Positions 8,013-19,400 of a stretch of 64,000 bases of DNA are shown here, one piece after another. The DNA is from DASRAP01 sp035277145 (GTDB lineage: Bacteria; Gemmatimonadota; Gemmatimonadetes; Gemmatimonadales; Gemmatimonadaceae): NCBI GenBank assembly GCA_035277145.1, contig DATELA010000062.1, positions 1 through 64,000 on the forward strand. Direction: 5' to 3'. Each line of letters opens with the position of its first letter. Position 1 is the stretch's first letter. The notes beneath the pieces were generated by a model. That model made no database searches and was not told the origin of the DNA. It saw only the letters and a program-made list of their open reading frames with translations. A program made the translations under genes and the position numbers.

Positions 8013-9413
8013 CCTATTTGTCGCGTAGAGGAGAAGGCCAAAAAGGTTAGCAAGTAGGATGAGTCCCGTGATCTTGATGGCAAACCAGGTTCGGCTTTCC
8101 ACCGCAATAATGGGCAACACCGACAGCACCACGTACAGTGCCGTCATCAAGAATCCGGAAATCGCGCAGACCTGAATCAGCATCGGCGGTTTTACTGCTG
8201 CACGACGCATGCCCAGAACCGGAATCGCGAACATCGCGAGATATGTGAGTCCGTAAAAAATGCCGGCTGAGTTCCACAGCAACTGAAACGCTTCCTGCTT
8301 GCCGACGCCGACGAGCCCGAGCGTCGCGAGGACAAACGTCACGGCGCCGACGAAGACAATCGAGTTCACCGGCGTTTTGTATTTCGAGCTCAGCCGTGTG
8401 AACCACGTAGGCAGCAGACGGTCCCAGCCGGCGACCATCGGCAAACGCGCGCACCCCGCAAAATTCACACTCGCTTGCGCGAACCGAATCGCGAGCATCG
8501 CGCTCAATGTGATTGGTGCAATCGCGGCGACGGCGCCCAGTGCGCCAAAACCTTTCGTCAACAATTGTGGGATTGGCGCGATGAGATCGATCTCGTCGAT
8601 CGGAATCATCGTCACCACCGACGCCGTGCCGAGTATGAACATCAGCGTGACGATCGGTGCCGCGACCACCGTCGCTTTGGTAATGCTCTTCACAGGATCT
8701 TTGCATTCGCCCGCGTGAATCGCGACGTACTCGAATCCCGCGAATGCGCCGAATCCCATTTTGCCGAGCAGGTTGAGTTGCAACAACAATGGCGTCGCGA
8801 CCGCGACAGTATTGACCGCGGTGAGCGTACCGCTTGCTTTGTTGATCCACGGCAGCGCGATGATCATCACGAAAATCGCGAGCATCAGCATGCCACCCGC
8901 GGTGTGCACCCAGCGGCCCAGTTTGAGTCCGATGATCGTGAGCCACATGAGCGCGCCAATCACCACGGCACTCATTGACGCAATGACCCAATTGTTCGCC
9001 ATCACTTCAGCGACACCCGGTCCGAAGATGTACCCGAGGTATTGCGTGAACTGCAGGCCGACGTTGGTCATGTTGAGAATCGCGAAGACCCACAGGTTCC
9101 ACGCGACAATGAATCCCATGAACTCGTTGAACCCGAGTTTGGCCCACTGATACAGTCCGCCCTCGAGCGGCATCTGCTTGTTGAGCCAGACCGCGACGAT
9201 GGCGGATGGGACGTAGAACAACGCGACCGCGATCAACCAGAACACCACGTGCGCGGGTCCTTGCTTCGCTGCAACGCCGACCCATTGCAATCCGACAATG
9301 AACAGGATTTGCGCGAACACCAGATCGCGCAGCGACAAATCCTTGCGCAGCGACTCGCTCAGCGCCTGAACCGTCCCTTGGCCGCCGTCGGCCGGTCGCG
9401 TTGCCGCCGTCAT
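7995..9413 (-). CDS. APC-superfamily amino-acid permease
   Basis: A 472-residue integral membrane protein with about 12 hydrophobic segments. The first helix region DLVFAQILFIVGLQWVGVAAKQGP and the segment PLEGGLYQWAKLGFNEFMGFIVAWN match the amino acid-polyamine-organocation (APC) superfamily, where the broken first helix binds substrate. Later segments (GFGAFAGFEYVAIHAGECKDP) are also typical. Substrate cannot be told from sequence; amino acids or polyamines are likely. The downstream minus-strand neighbour is the MASE1 kinase. Its start codon abuts the stop of the propeller lipoprotein upstream (9414), so the two are probably co-transcribed. The last few residues come from a repeat array. 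Confidence 0.9.
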   Translation of the reverse strand: MTAATRPADGGQGTVQALSESLRKDLSLRDLVFAQILFIVGLQWVGVAAKQGPAHVVFWLIAVALFYVPSAIVAVWLNKQMPLEGGLYQWAKLGFNEFMGFIVAWNLWVFAILNMTNVGLQFTQYLGYIFGPGVAEVMANNWVIASMSAVVIGALMWLTIIGLKLGRWVHTAGGMLMLAIFVMIIALPWINKASGTLTAVNTVAVATPLLLQLNLLGKMGFGAFAGFEYVAIHAGECKDPVKSITKATVVAAPIVTLMFILGTASVVTMIPIDEIDLIAPIPQLLTKGFGALGAVAAIAPITLSAMLAIRFAQASVNFAGCARLPMVAGWDRLLPTWFTRLSSKYKTPVNSIVFVGAVTFVLATLGLVGVGKQEAFQLLWNSAGIFYGLTYLAMFAIPVLGMRRAAVKPPMLIQVCAISGFLMTALYVVLSVLPIIAVESRTWFAIKITGLILLANLFGLLLYATNRTKDQG

Positions 9414-10673
9414 CTATTGCTTGTGGATCTTGAACACCGCGACCACCGGCGTTCCGTCGACGCCTTCCACAACGCGCACAATCGCATTTGATCCGATGAA
9501 CGTGGTCGTATTGTGTCCGACGTTGCGCGCGGGGAACGCATTCGCAAACGCAATGTGGCGGCCAGTCGGATCGAGGATTCTGAAGCGCGGCACGCGATCG
9601 CCCGCCGCTGTGAAGCCCTTCTCGAGAATCCAGAAATTGCCGTCCGGATCGATCTGTAACACGGAGAACGGCGCCCAGTTTACCGGCCATTGCACGGCGC
9701 TCATGTACGCGTCGACGTCAGAGTTCGGATACTTGCGATACTGGCTCAGCGAGAAGCGCAGCTGTTCCTCGGTCGCAGCACGATCCTCCGCGGCGAACCC
9801 GATGGGATCGATGTGCCACCGAATGACCGTACGCTTGGTCTGATCGTCGGCGCACACGATTTCCGTTTTGCTCGTCATCGCCACGCAAATCCGTTTGCGG
9901 GCGCGATCGACGACGTGCACTGGCCAACCAGGTTCGATTGGCATGACCATGGTGCGCTGACCGCCAACGGTTGACATCACGCCGCGCGGCTCTTCGAGCG
10001 AGCCGACGTCGAGCACGCGGTTGGCGCGGATGTCGACGATGTGATACGTGAGCGTCCGCGCAAACGGCTCGCCGGCGCGACGACTCCGAAACGCTTTGAT
10101 CGCGTACACAGAATCGCTCAATGGAACCAGCATCTCGGATGTGCCGGTCGCGTCGTTGCCGAGTAACTGACGGAACAACACTTCGTCAAGACGAATCGAT
10201 CGCGCGAATCCGCGCGACACCGTCAGCCAGTTCAAGCGTTTGGTCGAGAAATCGACCGCGACGATCGTGTCGCCGCCCGCGGGACCAAAGAAACTCACCC
10301 AGCGGAATTCGCCGGGACCTTCGCCGTAGCGTCCGTGCGTGGCGAGATGACGCCCCGTTGAGTCAAAGATGCGAAACTCGAACGCCGTCTCGCCGCGTCC
10401 GTCGAGCACCGCGATCCGTCCGCCGTTCAACATCGAAAGATTCCCAATCGCCGCAAACTCGGCGGCCGGGTCACCATTTGCGCCAATGACGACGGACGGC
10501 AGTGTGTCGACGAACCACACCGGAACACCGGCGTCCGGATTCTTGGGATTGTCAGCGATGGCGATGCCCGCGCTATCGCGCGTGGCAAACGGTTCGACCT
10601 TGGGCACTCCACCGCCGACGGCGCGTTCGCACGCGGCCAGCGCAAGCGTGACGAGCACAACACTGAATCGCAT
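9414..10673 (-). CDS. 6-bladed beta-propeller lipoprotein
   Basis: A 419-residue protein. The signal MRFSVVLVTLALAAC carries a lipobox (LAAC, lipidated Cys15), so it is an envelope lipoprotein. The body has repeated propeller blades with the NHL/6-bladed signature: RIFDSTGRHLATHGRYGEGPGEF near residues 105-125 and a closing blade ending RILDPTGRHIAFANAF. This type is common, often in many copies, in Gemmatimonadota-like genomes; the ligand is unknown. It abuts the permease gene downstream without a gap and starts 3 bases after the fucosidase stop, suggesting one operon. Confidence 0.85.
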   Translation of the reverse strand: MRFSVVLVTLALAACERAVGGGVPKVEPFATRDSAGIAIADNPKNPDAGVPVWFVDTLPSVVIGANGDPAAEFAAIGNLSMLNGGRIAVLDGRGETAFEFRIFDSTGRHLATHGRYGEGPGEFRWVSFFGPAGGDTIVAVDFSTKRLNWLTVSRGFARSIRLDEVLFRQLLGNDATGTSEMLVPLSDSVYAIKAFRSRRAGEPFARTLTYHIVDIRANRVLDVGSLEEPRGVMSTVGGQRTMVMPIEPGWPVHVVDRARKRICVAMTSKTEIVCADDQTKRTVIRWHIDPIGFAAEDRAATEEQLRFSLSQYRKYPNSDVDAYMSAVQWPVNWAPFSVLQIDPDGNFWILEKGFTAAGDRVPRFRILDPTGRHIAFANAFPARNVGHNTTTFIGSNAIVRVVEGVDGTPVVAVFKIHKQ

Positions 10674-10676
10674 TCC

Positions 10677-11989
<1,313 letters not shown>

Positions 11990-11993
<4 letters not shown>

Positions 11994-12502
11994 ATGTATT
12001 GCGCGATGCCCATCGCGAGCGCCGCGCACACGAGCAGCACCAGCACGACGTTACCGAGGGATCCAAGGCGGTCGCGGAGTGCGTTCATCTCCGCAACGAG
12101 CGCATCACGCTCGCCGGCTGCTGCCTGTGCGACGCGCGGTCCCAGCGCCGCCATCTTCATCATCATCGGCCGCATCGTGACCATGCCGACGAGAAATGCG
12201 AGAATGGCGAGCACACCACCGGTGCCGAATGCCATGCCCGGACCCGAGCGCATGTATTCCGGTTGGAAACCGACTGACGCGCGCCAGTAGAGCCACGACC
12301 CGCTGATGATTGTGAGGAGCGCGACCACCGGCATGAACACGGGAAGACCGCGCTTCACGAGTGCGTTCATGACCTTGCCGCCGTCAGGGCCGGCGTCGCG
12401 AATCGCCGGCAACAAAAAGATCGTGTTGAAGAACATCGTGCCGACCCAGATGACGCCGCCAAGTACGTGAACGGCGCGCAGAATGACTTGCAGCAAATTC
12501 AT
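11990..12502 (-). CDS. Four-helix membrane protein (CopD/DUF2269-like)
   Basis: A 170-residue protein with four predicted transmembrane helices. The N-terminus LRAVHVLGGVIWVGTMFFNTIFLLPAIRD, with a His in helix 1 and an IWVG motif, resembles CopD or DUF2269-type integral membrane proteins, where helix histidines may bind heme or copper. The Met-rich stretch MVTMRPMMMKMAALGP lies between helices 3 and 4. Exact family membership is uncertain. Its stop overlaps the GTG start of the fucosidase. Upstream, a 55-base gap separates it from the fused deacylase/hydrolase gene. Confidence 0.7.
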
Positions 12503-12557
12503 GTGCAGACTCCGTGAAATCGGGCGTGGGTATGCGTCGCGCAGCGCAGCGCGCGAC

Positions 12558-14468
12558 CTATCGAATGCGCACGACGCCGGGTGCGACCGCCGTGAATCGC
12601 GTGAGTACCGCCGGATCGTGACCAGGCACGATCAGCCTCGGCGAACTCGCGAGCGTCTTCATGCGATCCTGCGCGGCGAGGTTCGACGTTGCATCGAGCG
12701 TCGCGGCGATGGGGACGTGTTTGTCGAGGTTCTCGTACAAATACATGTTGTCACTCGCGATCACGACCGTACCGCCGTCGATGCGCACCGATGCGTACTG
12801 CGACTGAAACGTGTGCTTGCCGCCGGTGAAGACCGTGATGCCCGGGATGATCTCTCTGGCGTCGCCATCCACCAGTTGCACGCGCCCGGACGCGCGCAAC
12901 TGGTGGAGCATCGCCGCGTCCGCCGCATTGATCGTGCGGTCGCGTACGGTGCCGGCGCTGTCGATGTGATGCTCGACTTCATCCTTCTGAATCCAGATCC
13001 TGGCATTCGGAAACAACTCGGCGCCATCAAAGTGGTCCCAATGCACGTGCGACACGATGACGTCAGTGATCGCTTCGCGCGCCACGCCGAACTTTGTGAC
13101 GGCGCTGTCCGGCCGCATGTATGCAGCCGGTCGCCACTGACGCATCAGGTTTTCGCGCGGCTGAAATCCCGCATCGACGAGCACGTTGCGGCCACTTGCT
13201 CCCTTCAGCAGCCACACCATCATCGCGATGTCCATGCGACGACTCGTGTCCGCACCGGCGACGAGCCCTGACACACGAAACTTCTCGAGCGTCGCGTAGT
13301 TGATCGCGTACACCTCGTACGACGCCGCTGCTTGCGGCGGTGGCGACGGTGCTTGCGCGGCGGGACTTTTGTACGGCGGCAGCGTGGGCATGATCTCCGA
13401 CACCGTCACGAGCGCCGCGCCCGGCCACGTCGACGGGACACCGCGAATGAACGTGACCACGCCCGTCGCTGGCGCTTTGATCTCACCGGTGCGACGTCCG
13501 AGAAAATCCGTGGTGTAGCCGATCACCTGACCGTTCGTGACGCGCGCGTCGCGCGCGACGGTCGCAAAAAACATTTCTGTTTTCGTCGCGGCCACTTGCT
13601 TGGGATCCGCAAGCCACACTGGTGTTACTGGTCGCACGGGCCGCGCAATCATTGATAGTGCGCCGAGCACATTGAGCGAACCGTTGATCAACGCGTCGAC
13701 ATCGGCCTGGATGACGGTGCCGGAACGGCCCGCTTCGCCGACGATGACCGTTTTTCCGCGCGCGAGCGAGTAGCCACCGAGCGTGCGCGAACCGGTCGGC
13801 GCTGCAGCGTCAACGTCGCGTACGATGATGTGATTGAGTCCAAATGCGAGCACGAGTGCGCGCGACGCGGAGTCCTGCGCGCGATTGCCCGTGCGTGTCC
13901 AGTAACTGTATTGACGCAGGTCTTCGTCGATGTCGCCGCCGTGCAGATCCACGACGACGTCCGATTGTTCGACGACGTGCCGCGCGATGAGATCGAGCGC
14001 GCGATCGGATTGTGTCCCGGCCGGATTGCCGGGATACACACGGTTCATGCCTTTCTTGTCGACAGGATTCAGGTGCACGATCATCTGCTCGAACGACGCG
14101 ACGTTGAGCATCGGCATGATGATGACGGTGCCGGTGAGCTTCGTTGCGTCGATGCGCGCGATCAGCCGCGACAGCGCAACTGACGACGCGTATTCGGTGC
14201 CGTGGCTGCCCGCGATGAATGCGACGGTCTTGCCGGGCTTGGTGCCGTGAATGACCGCGACCGCCATACTCGTGCCCGCATCAGAGCTCGGCGGTACGAC
14301 GATTTCGCCGTATGCCGTCTCGCCGCGCTTGGCGATGGCCGTGCCGACGGTTGCGGTCGGCTTTGGGTCTGCGGGTGTCGCGGCGTTCGAGCGTCCTTGC
14401 GACGCCGCCGGGTTTGCGATCGCGCCGAAGAGTGCGGCGCACGCAACGGAGATGTGAGCGATTCGCAT
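12558..14468 (-). CDS. Fusion of AstE/AspA-type zinc deacylase and metallo-beta-lactamase-fold hydrolase
   Basis: About 636 residues from ATG 14468, which gives a signal peptide (MRIAHISVACAALFGAIANPAASQG); the longer frame from 14573 would run past the neighbouring divergent start. Residues of about 40-360 are a succinylglutamate desuccinylase/aspartoacylase-like M14 domain: zinc motif HGTEYAS (HxxE) and third His in VVDLHGGDIDED. Residues of about 385-636 are an MBL-fold hydrolase of the lactonase type: HVHWDHFDGAELFP (HxHxDH), TGGKHTFQSQY, and late His in VPGHDPAV. Each half looks complete with its metal ligands. The natural substrate is unknown; a lactone or acylated amide released by one half and handled by the other is possible but speculative. 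Confidence 0.85.
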   Translation of the reverse strand: MRIAHISVACAALFGAIANPAASQGRSNAATPADPKPTATVGTAIAKRGETAYGEIVVPPSSDAGTSMAVAVIHGTKPGKTVAFIAGSHGTEYASSVALSRLIARIDATKLTGTVIIMPMLNVASFEQMIVHLNPVDKKGMNRVYPGNPAGTQSDRALDLIARHVVEQSDVVVDLHGGDIDEDLRQYSYWTRTGNRAQDSASRALVLAFGLNHIIVRDVDAAAPTGSRTLGGYSLARGKTVIVGEAGRSGTVIQADVDALINGSLNVLGALSMIARPVRPVTPVWLADPKQVAATKTEMFFATVARDARVTNGQVIGYTTDFLGRRTGEIKAPATGVVTFIRGVPSTWPGAALVTVSEIMPTLPPYKSPAAQAPSPPPQAAASYEVYAINYATLEKFRVSGLVAGADTSRRMDIAMMVWLLKGASGRNVLVDAGFQPRENLMRQWRPAAYMRPDSAVTKFGVAREAITDVIVSHVHWDHFDGAELFPNARIWIQKDEVEHHIDSAGTVRDRTINAADAAMLHQLRASGRVQLVDGDAREIIPGITVFTGGKHTFQSQYASVRIDGGTVVIASDNMYLYENLDKHVPIAATLDATSNLAAQDRMKTLASSPRLIVPGHDPAVLTRFTAVAPGVVRIR

Positions 14469-14562
14469 GGTTGTGCCACGAAGGTATCGCGGGCGGCGCG
14501 CAAGCGCGATAACGTCAGGCGCGCGGTACCGTCCGCGTCGTGCACCCACATCCCGACCGATC

Positions 14563-15909
14563 ATGCGCTCCATACACCTTGTTCACCTCGCCGCACTCGC
14601 GGTTGTGTCCTCAGCTGTTGCACCCGTTGCGATTGCACAACGCGGTGGCGCACCGCAACCATCGCCGGTTACCGCGATTCGCGTCGGCCGGCTCGTCGAT
14701 CCCGAAACGGGAACGATCGCGAACAATCAGATCATGCTCGTGCAGGGCGGGCGATTCACCGCGATTGGTGCGAACGTCACCGTCCCGCAGGGTGCTGAAG
14801 TGATCGACCTGTCCGGGCTGACGGTGGTGCCGGGACTCGTCGACGCGCACAACCATCTCGCGCTCACGTATAAGGATGTTCCCGAGAACAACATCTATTA
14901 CCTGACGTACGTGCTCGAGGACACGCCGCTGCGCGCAATCCAGGCGGCATCGAACGGCATCCAGATGTTGTCGTCGGGATTCACGATCGTGCGCGACATG
15001 GGGAACAACGGCAACTACGCCGACGTCGCGCTGCGCAAAGCAATCGAGCAGGGTTGGTTGCCTGGGCCGACGATCATTCCGTCGGGCCTCATCATCGGCG
15101 GTATGGGCGGACAATTCTCACCCACGCCCGAGATGGCGATCGACAAGAAGATCGTGTACCCCGAGTATCTCGAAGCCGACACACAGGACGAAATCATCAA
15201 AGCGGTGCGTCAGAACGCGTTGTTCGGCGCGCGCGTGATCAAGATCTGCGTCGATTGCAAACCATGGGGTTACACGGTCGACGAGATCAAACTGTTCGTG
15301 AGCGAAGCCGCGAAAGCGGGGCTCAAAGTCGAAGGCCACTGCCAGACGGTGGACGGCGTGCGCCGCGCGGTCGAAGCGGGCATCTGGTCCATCGCTCATG
15401 ATCGCGGTATGACCGACGCGAATCACAAGGCGATGGCCGCGAAGGGCGTATATCGCGCCGGCACGGAAACGCCGCTCACGCTCACCGGCCGCACGAATCA
15501 GCAGCGATATACGGCCACGGTCGCGATGCTCAAGAACGCATGGGAGAACAAAGTGTTGCTCACGTTCTCAACCGACGCCGATTACTACATCCCCGGCAAG
15601 AATCGCGGCGAAGTCGCGATCGAGTTTCTCGAAACGTGGAAAGCGGCCGGCATTCCCGCGCCCGACATTCTGAAAGCGATGACGATTACGGGTTACAAAG
15701 TCAGCGAAACGGAATCATCGCGCGGGCCGATCAAAGTCGGCATGTGGGCGGATTTCATTGCGGTGCAGGGCAATCCGCTGCAGAACATTGACGCACTGCG
15801 CGACGTGCGCTGGGTCGTGAAGAACGGCATGGTGTTCAAGCGCGATGGCGTGATGACGCCCGGCGCGTTCTTCAATGGCGGGCCGGTGAACGGGTACAAC
15901 GCTCGGTGA
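14563..15909 (+). CDS. Secreted amidohydrolase-family enzyme
   Basis: About 448 residues from ATG 14563. MRSIHLVHLAALAVVSSAVAPVAIAQ is a Sec signal peptide. The amidohydrolase barrel follows: metal motif DAHNHLAL (HxH) near residue 107, a probable carbamylated-Lys region (GARVIKICVDC), VEGHCQT with the next metal His, WSIAHD, and the final Asp in TFSTDADYY. It resembles imidazolonepropionase- or prolidase-type secreted amidohydrolases, which hydrolyse amides or cyclic amides; substrate unknown. It is transcribed divergently from the AstE/MBL fusion with 94 bases between starts, so a shared divergent promoter region is likely. Confidence 0.9.
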   Translation: MRSIHLVHLAALAVVSSAVAPVAIAQRGGAPQPSPVTAIRVGRLVDPETGTIANNQIMLVQGGRFTAIGANVTVPQGAEVIDLSGLTVVPGLVDAHNHLALTYKDVPENNIYYLTYVLEDTPLRAIQAASNGIQMLSSGFTIVRDMGNNGNYADVALRKAIEQGWLPGPTIIPSGLIIGGMGGQFSPTPEMAIDKKIVYPEYLEADTQDEIIKAVRQNALFGARVIKICVDCKPWGYTVDEIKLFVSEAAKAGLKVEGHCQTVDGVRRAVEAGIWSIAHDRGMTDANHKAMAAKGVYRAGTETPLTLTGRTNQQRYTATVAMLKNAWENKVLLTFSTDADYYIPGKNRGEVAIEFLETWKAAGIPAPDILKAMTITGYKVSETESSRGPIKVGMWADFIAVQGNPLQNIDALRDVRWVVKNGMVFKRDGVMTPGAFFNGGPVNGYNAR

Positions 15910-15917
15910 TGCAACAG

Positions 15918-16220
15918 CGAATCGCGGAACACGCGGACGGGCACGGATGACGCGGATACGACAACGGCAGACCACGGATCACACGGATAAACACGGATCA
16001 CCACGGATACGACAACGGCAGACCACGGAGCACACGGATTGACGCTGATGACCACGGATACGACAACTACAAATCACGGAGCACGCGGACGGGCACGGAC
16101 CACGCGGATACGACAACTGCAACTTCTTTGTTAACTGCAACAGCAACGCTTTGTAGTATCCGTGCTGGTCCGTGGCAGTTTCCGTGTGGTCCGTGGTTTA
16201 TCCGCGTATTCCGCGATTCG
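15918..16220. mobile_element. Gene-less CACGGAT repeat element (deletion derivative of the GxxExxY element)
   Basis: A 303-base palindromic element. The ends are inverted: CGAATCGCGGAACACGCGGA at 15918 and its mirror ending at 16220, with one mismatch. The left two thirds hold about ten CACGGA/CGCGGA units in the + direction; the right part (16155-16210) holds the same units inverted (TCCGTG). Bases 16015-16039 are identical (25 nt) to the inverse of 33530-33554 in the GxxExxY element. Bases 16149-16162 (CTTTGTAGTATCCG) are identical to the gene's 3' end there, including its TAG stop. It fills the gap between the amidohydrolase and a small membrane protein. Confidence 0.85.
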
Positions 16221-16398
16221 TAGTTCTGATGTATGCAACCGCGATGAATCCGGCCACGAGCGCGCTGTAAACGGCGACGAAGCACCAACTCGCCGGCCCG
16301 GAATGCCCCACTGATTCAAAGCCGGTCGTGCGCTCGATCCACGACCACAATGGCATGAGCGCGAACGTCGCGATGAACGCGATCGGCGCCGCGATCAC
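16198..16398 (-). CDS. Small two-helix membrane protein, C-terminus cut by a repeat element
   Basis: Reads about 66 residues from GTG 16398: two hydrophobic helices (IAAPIAFIATFALMPLWSW and SWCFVAVYSALVAGFIAVAYI) separated by ERTTGFESVGHSGPA. The frame continues upstream (RRALIVVACA) to just after the stop of the surface-protein gene, so a non-ATG start nearer 16429 is possible and would complete the first helix. The last residues (NRGIRG) and the TAA stop are read from the inverted end of the CACGGAT element, so insertion probably trimmed or replaced the native C-terminus. Composition and context suggest a real gene; function unknown. Confidence 0.55.
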   Translation of the reverse strand: MIAAPIAFIATFALMPLWSWIERTTGFESVGHSGPASWCFVAVYSALVAGFIAVAYIRTTNRGIRG

Positions 16399-16431
16399 TG
16401 CGCACGCGACGACAATGAGGGCCCGGCGCAG

Positions 16432-19400
16432 CTACTGCACCACCACCGCGATGGACGACGTCGGCAGTATGCGATAACCCGCGATCGTCGCGCTCACCGT
16501 AAGCGAACCCACTGTCAGCGGACGAATCGCAACGCCGCCAGTCGCAACGCTGCCCGGAGTCGATGAGTTTTGTGGCGCGATTGACAACGTCACAGTGCCC
16601 GCAGTGAGCGGCGTCGTCACCAGCGTCGCGATTGCCGCATTTGTCGACGTCACTGTTACCGTCGCTGGGCTCGCGCCAAATCGGATGTTCTGCAACTCCG
16701 TCAACCCGGTGAAGTTGCTGTTCGGCACGCCGACGCGAATCGTAAATGCATCATCCGCACCACCGGCAGTCAGTGTCGTCACGAGTCCGCTGACGTCGAG
16801 CGCCGGCTGCACGACCGACGTGAGTTCACTGCCCGACGTGAACGTCGGCGTTGTTGCCGTCACGAGCACATCGCCGGTGGTGCCTTCAATCGCTTGCGCA
16901 ACGAACCCCGCAAACGTGTTGCCATTAGTGATTACGAGGTCGATAAACGCGCTGCCCGCGGTCGTCGCATTTGGTGCAACCAGCACGCGCGATGGATCTG
17001 CACTCGTCAGGCGAACGGTGATGCCACCGTGATCAGAACCACTCAGTGAAATCGATCCGGCGCGCTGCAAGCCCGCGCCAACCGTTTGCGCGCTCACCGA
17101 CATCGACGCCTGCGTCACGGTCACCGTGCGCGACGCGTTCGTCGTCGCGGTGTACGTCGGAATTGTCGCGCTGATGGTCGCAGTGCCCGGAATCAAACCG
17201 TCCACCGCAACGCCACCGGTCGCGACGGATCCCGGCGACGAACTGTTGCCCGCGGCGATCGTGACAGTCGTGCTCGAGACGTTACCCGCGAGCGTCACAA
17301 GCGGGACAACCGTTGCATTCGTCGTCGTGACCGTTGCCGTAATCTGCGATGCACCAAATCGCAGGTTCTGCAATTCACTCAGACCCGATGGATTGCCGAT
17401 GCCGATGCGCACCGTGAACGCGTCCGTCGTGGACGCAGTGTTCCGCGTTGTGCTGACTCCCGAGATGTCGAGCATCGGCGCGACGACCGTCGCCGTTGTC
17501 GTTCCGTCTGTGAATCCCGGTGCGACCGCTGTGATTTGCACCGTCGCAAGCGCGCCTTCGACACCATGCACCGTGTACGAGTAGAACGTTTGGCCGTTCG
17601 GAACCGGAATGTCGATGAATGCTGTCGCCGCAGTGGTGGTGTTCGGTGCGAGCAGCGCGATCGCCGGATTCGACGACGTCACGCGCACTGTAATGCCGCC
17701 GTGATTGCCATCCGACAAGCTGCCGCTCGACCCGCGCATCAAACCGCCGCCAACCGTCGTCGGACTCATACTCATCGTCGGCGACGTCACGTTCACCGTG
17801 CGCGACGCATTCGTTGTTGAGAGGAATCCAGGAATCGTCGCCGAAATCACCGTCGAACCGGCCGAGAACGGACGGAACGCCACGCCGCCGGTCGCCACTG
17901 ATCCGGGCGTCGAGGCATTCAGCGGCGCAATGCTTGCCGTCGCGGAACTGCCGGCGCCGATCAAATTGAGCACCTGTCCAGCAACGGTGCTGCTCGTGAC
18001 CGTCGCGGTCACCGTGGTTCCGCCGGCGCGGATATTCTGCAATTCGCTCAAACCACCTGCGGTGCCAATGCCGACGCGCACTGTGAACGCGTTGTCATTA
18101 CCGAGCGTGGTCGCGCTTGCCGGCACGCCGCTGATGTCGATCGCCGGCTGCTGCACCGTCACCTGCGACGTTGCGTCAGTGAACAGCGGCGACGACGCCG
18201 TGAGCGTGATGTTGCCCGTCTGACCTTCGACGCCTTGCACCACATAGCTGAAGAACGTGTTGCCGTTCGGTACCGCAATGTCAACGAACGCCGAGCCCGG
18301 TGTGTTCGCGTCGGGCGAGACGAGCATGACACTCGGGTTCGCGCTGGTCACGCGAACCGTGATGCCGCCGTGATCGCCGCCGCTCAAACTGCCGCTCCCA
18401 CCGCGCTGCAGGCCGCTGCCAATCGTCGACGTTGACAGCGTCATCGTCGCCGCGGTGACTGTCATGGTGCGTGACGCGTTCGTGGTCGGCGTGAGTCCCG
18501 CGCCCGTCGCGCTGATCGTCGACGTGCCGACGGTCAGTGGTGTCGTGGCGACGCCGCCCGTTGCAACGGAGCCCGGCGAACTCGACGCGAGCGCGGGAAT
18601 CGAGACCGTCGCATTGGCGGAAACCCCCGACGAGGTCACCAGCCCGACAACACCTGGCACGCTACTCGTGATATCGATCGTGTACCCTGCGCCGCCCGCG
18701 CGCACGTTCTGCAGCTCGCTCAGTCCCGCCGGCGAACCGATGCCGACGCGTGCAGTAAACGCGTTGTCGGGTCCGAGGACGTTCACCGACGTCGACACGC
18801 CCGAGATATCGATGAACGGCTGAGCCAGCGGAATTGTGGCGCTCCCCGGTGTGAACAACGGCGTCGTCACGTCAACGACGACCGAGCCCGTCGCGGCTTC
18901 GATGCCTTGCGTGACGAAGCTCAGGAAGCTGTTGCCATTGAGCACGTTCACGTCAATGAACGCGGAGCCGACGGTACTCGCGTTCGGCGCAATCAACAGT
19001 CGCGCGGGATCAGTACTCGTGATGCGCACCGTGACGCCGCCGTGATTCGACGCGCCGAGGCTCACGCTCTGCGCGCGCTGCAAACCGGCGCCGGTCGTTG
19101 AGTTCGACACCGATATGCCCGGCGCGCTGATCGTCGTCGACCGCGTCGCGTTGTTCGTGCTCGACGCGCCGGTGCTCGTCGCAGTGACCGTCGTTGTGCC
19201 GACGCCCGCCGGGCGAAGCGCGACGCCACCACTCGCGACCGAACCCGGCGACGACGATTGCACCGGCTGAATCGCCGTCGTTGCCGACGCCGCGACTCCG
19301 CTTGTCGTCACGAGCTGCATCACCGCGCCATCCGCCACGCTCAACGAAATGCTGAGCGGCGGAGCGCCTGCGCGAACGTTCTGGAGTTCGCTGAGGCCCG

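Noticed and set aside
15918..16220. Possible CRISPR or IS element
   Set aside because: Units are 9-10 bases apart without spacers and there is no transposase frame; the palindromic layout fits a repeat element related to the GxxExxY locus.
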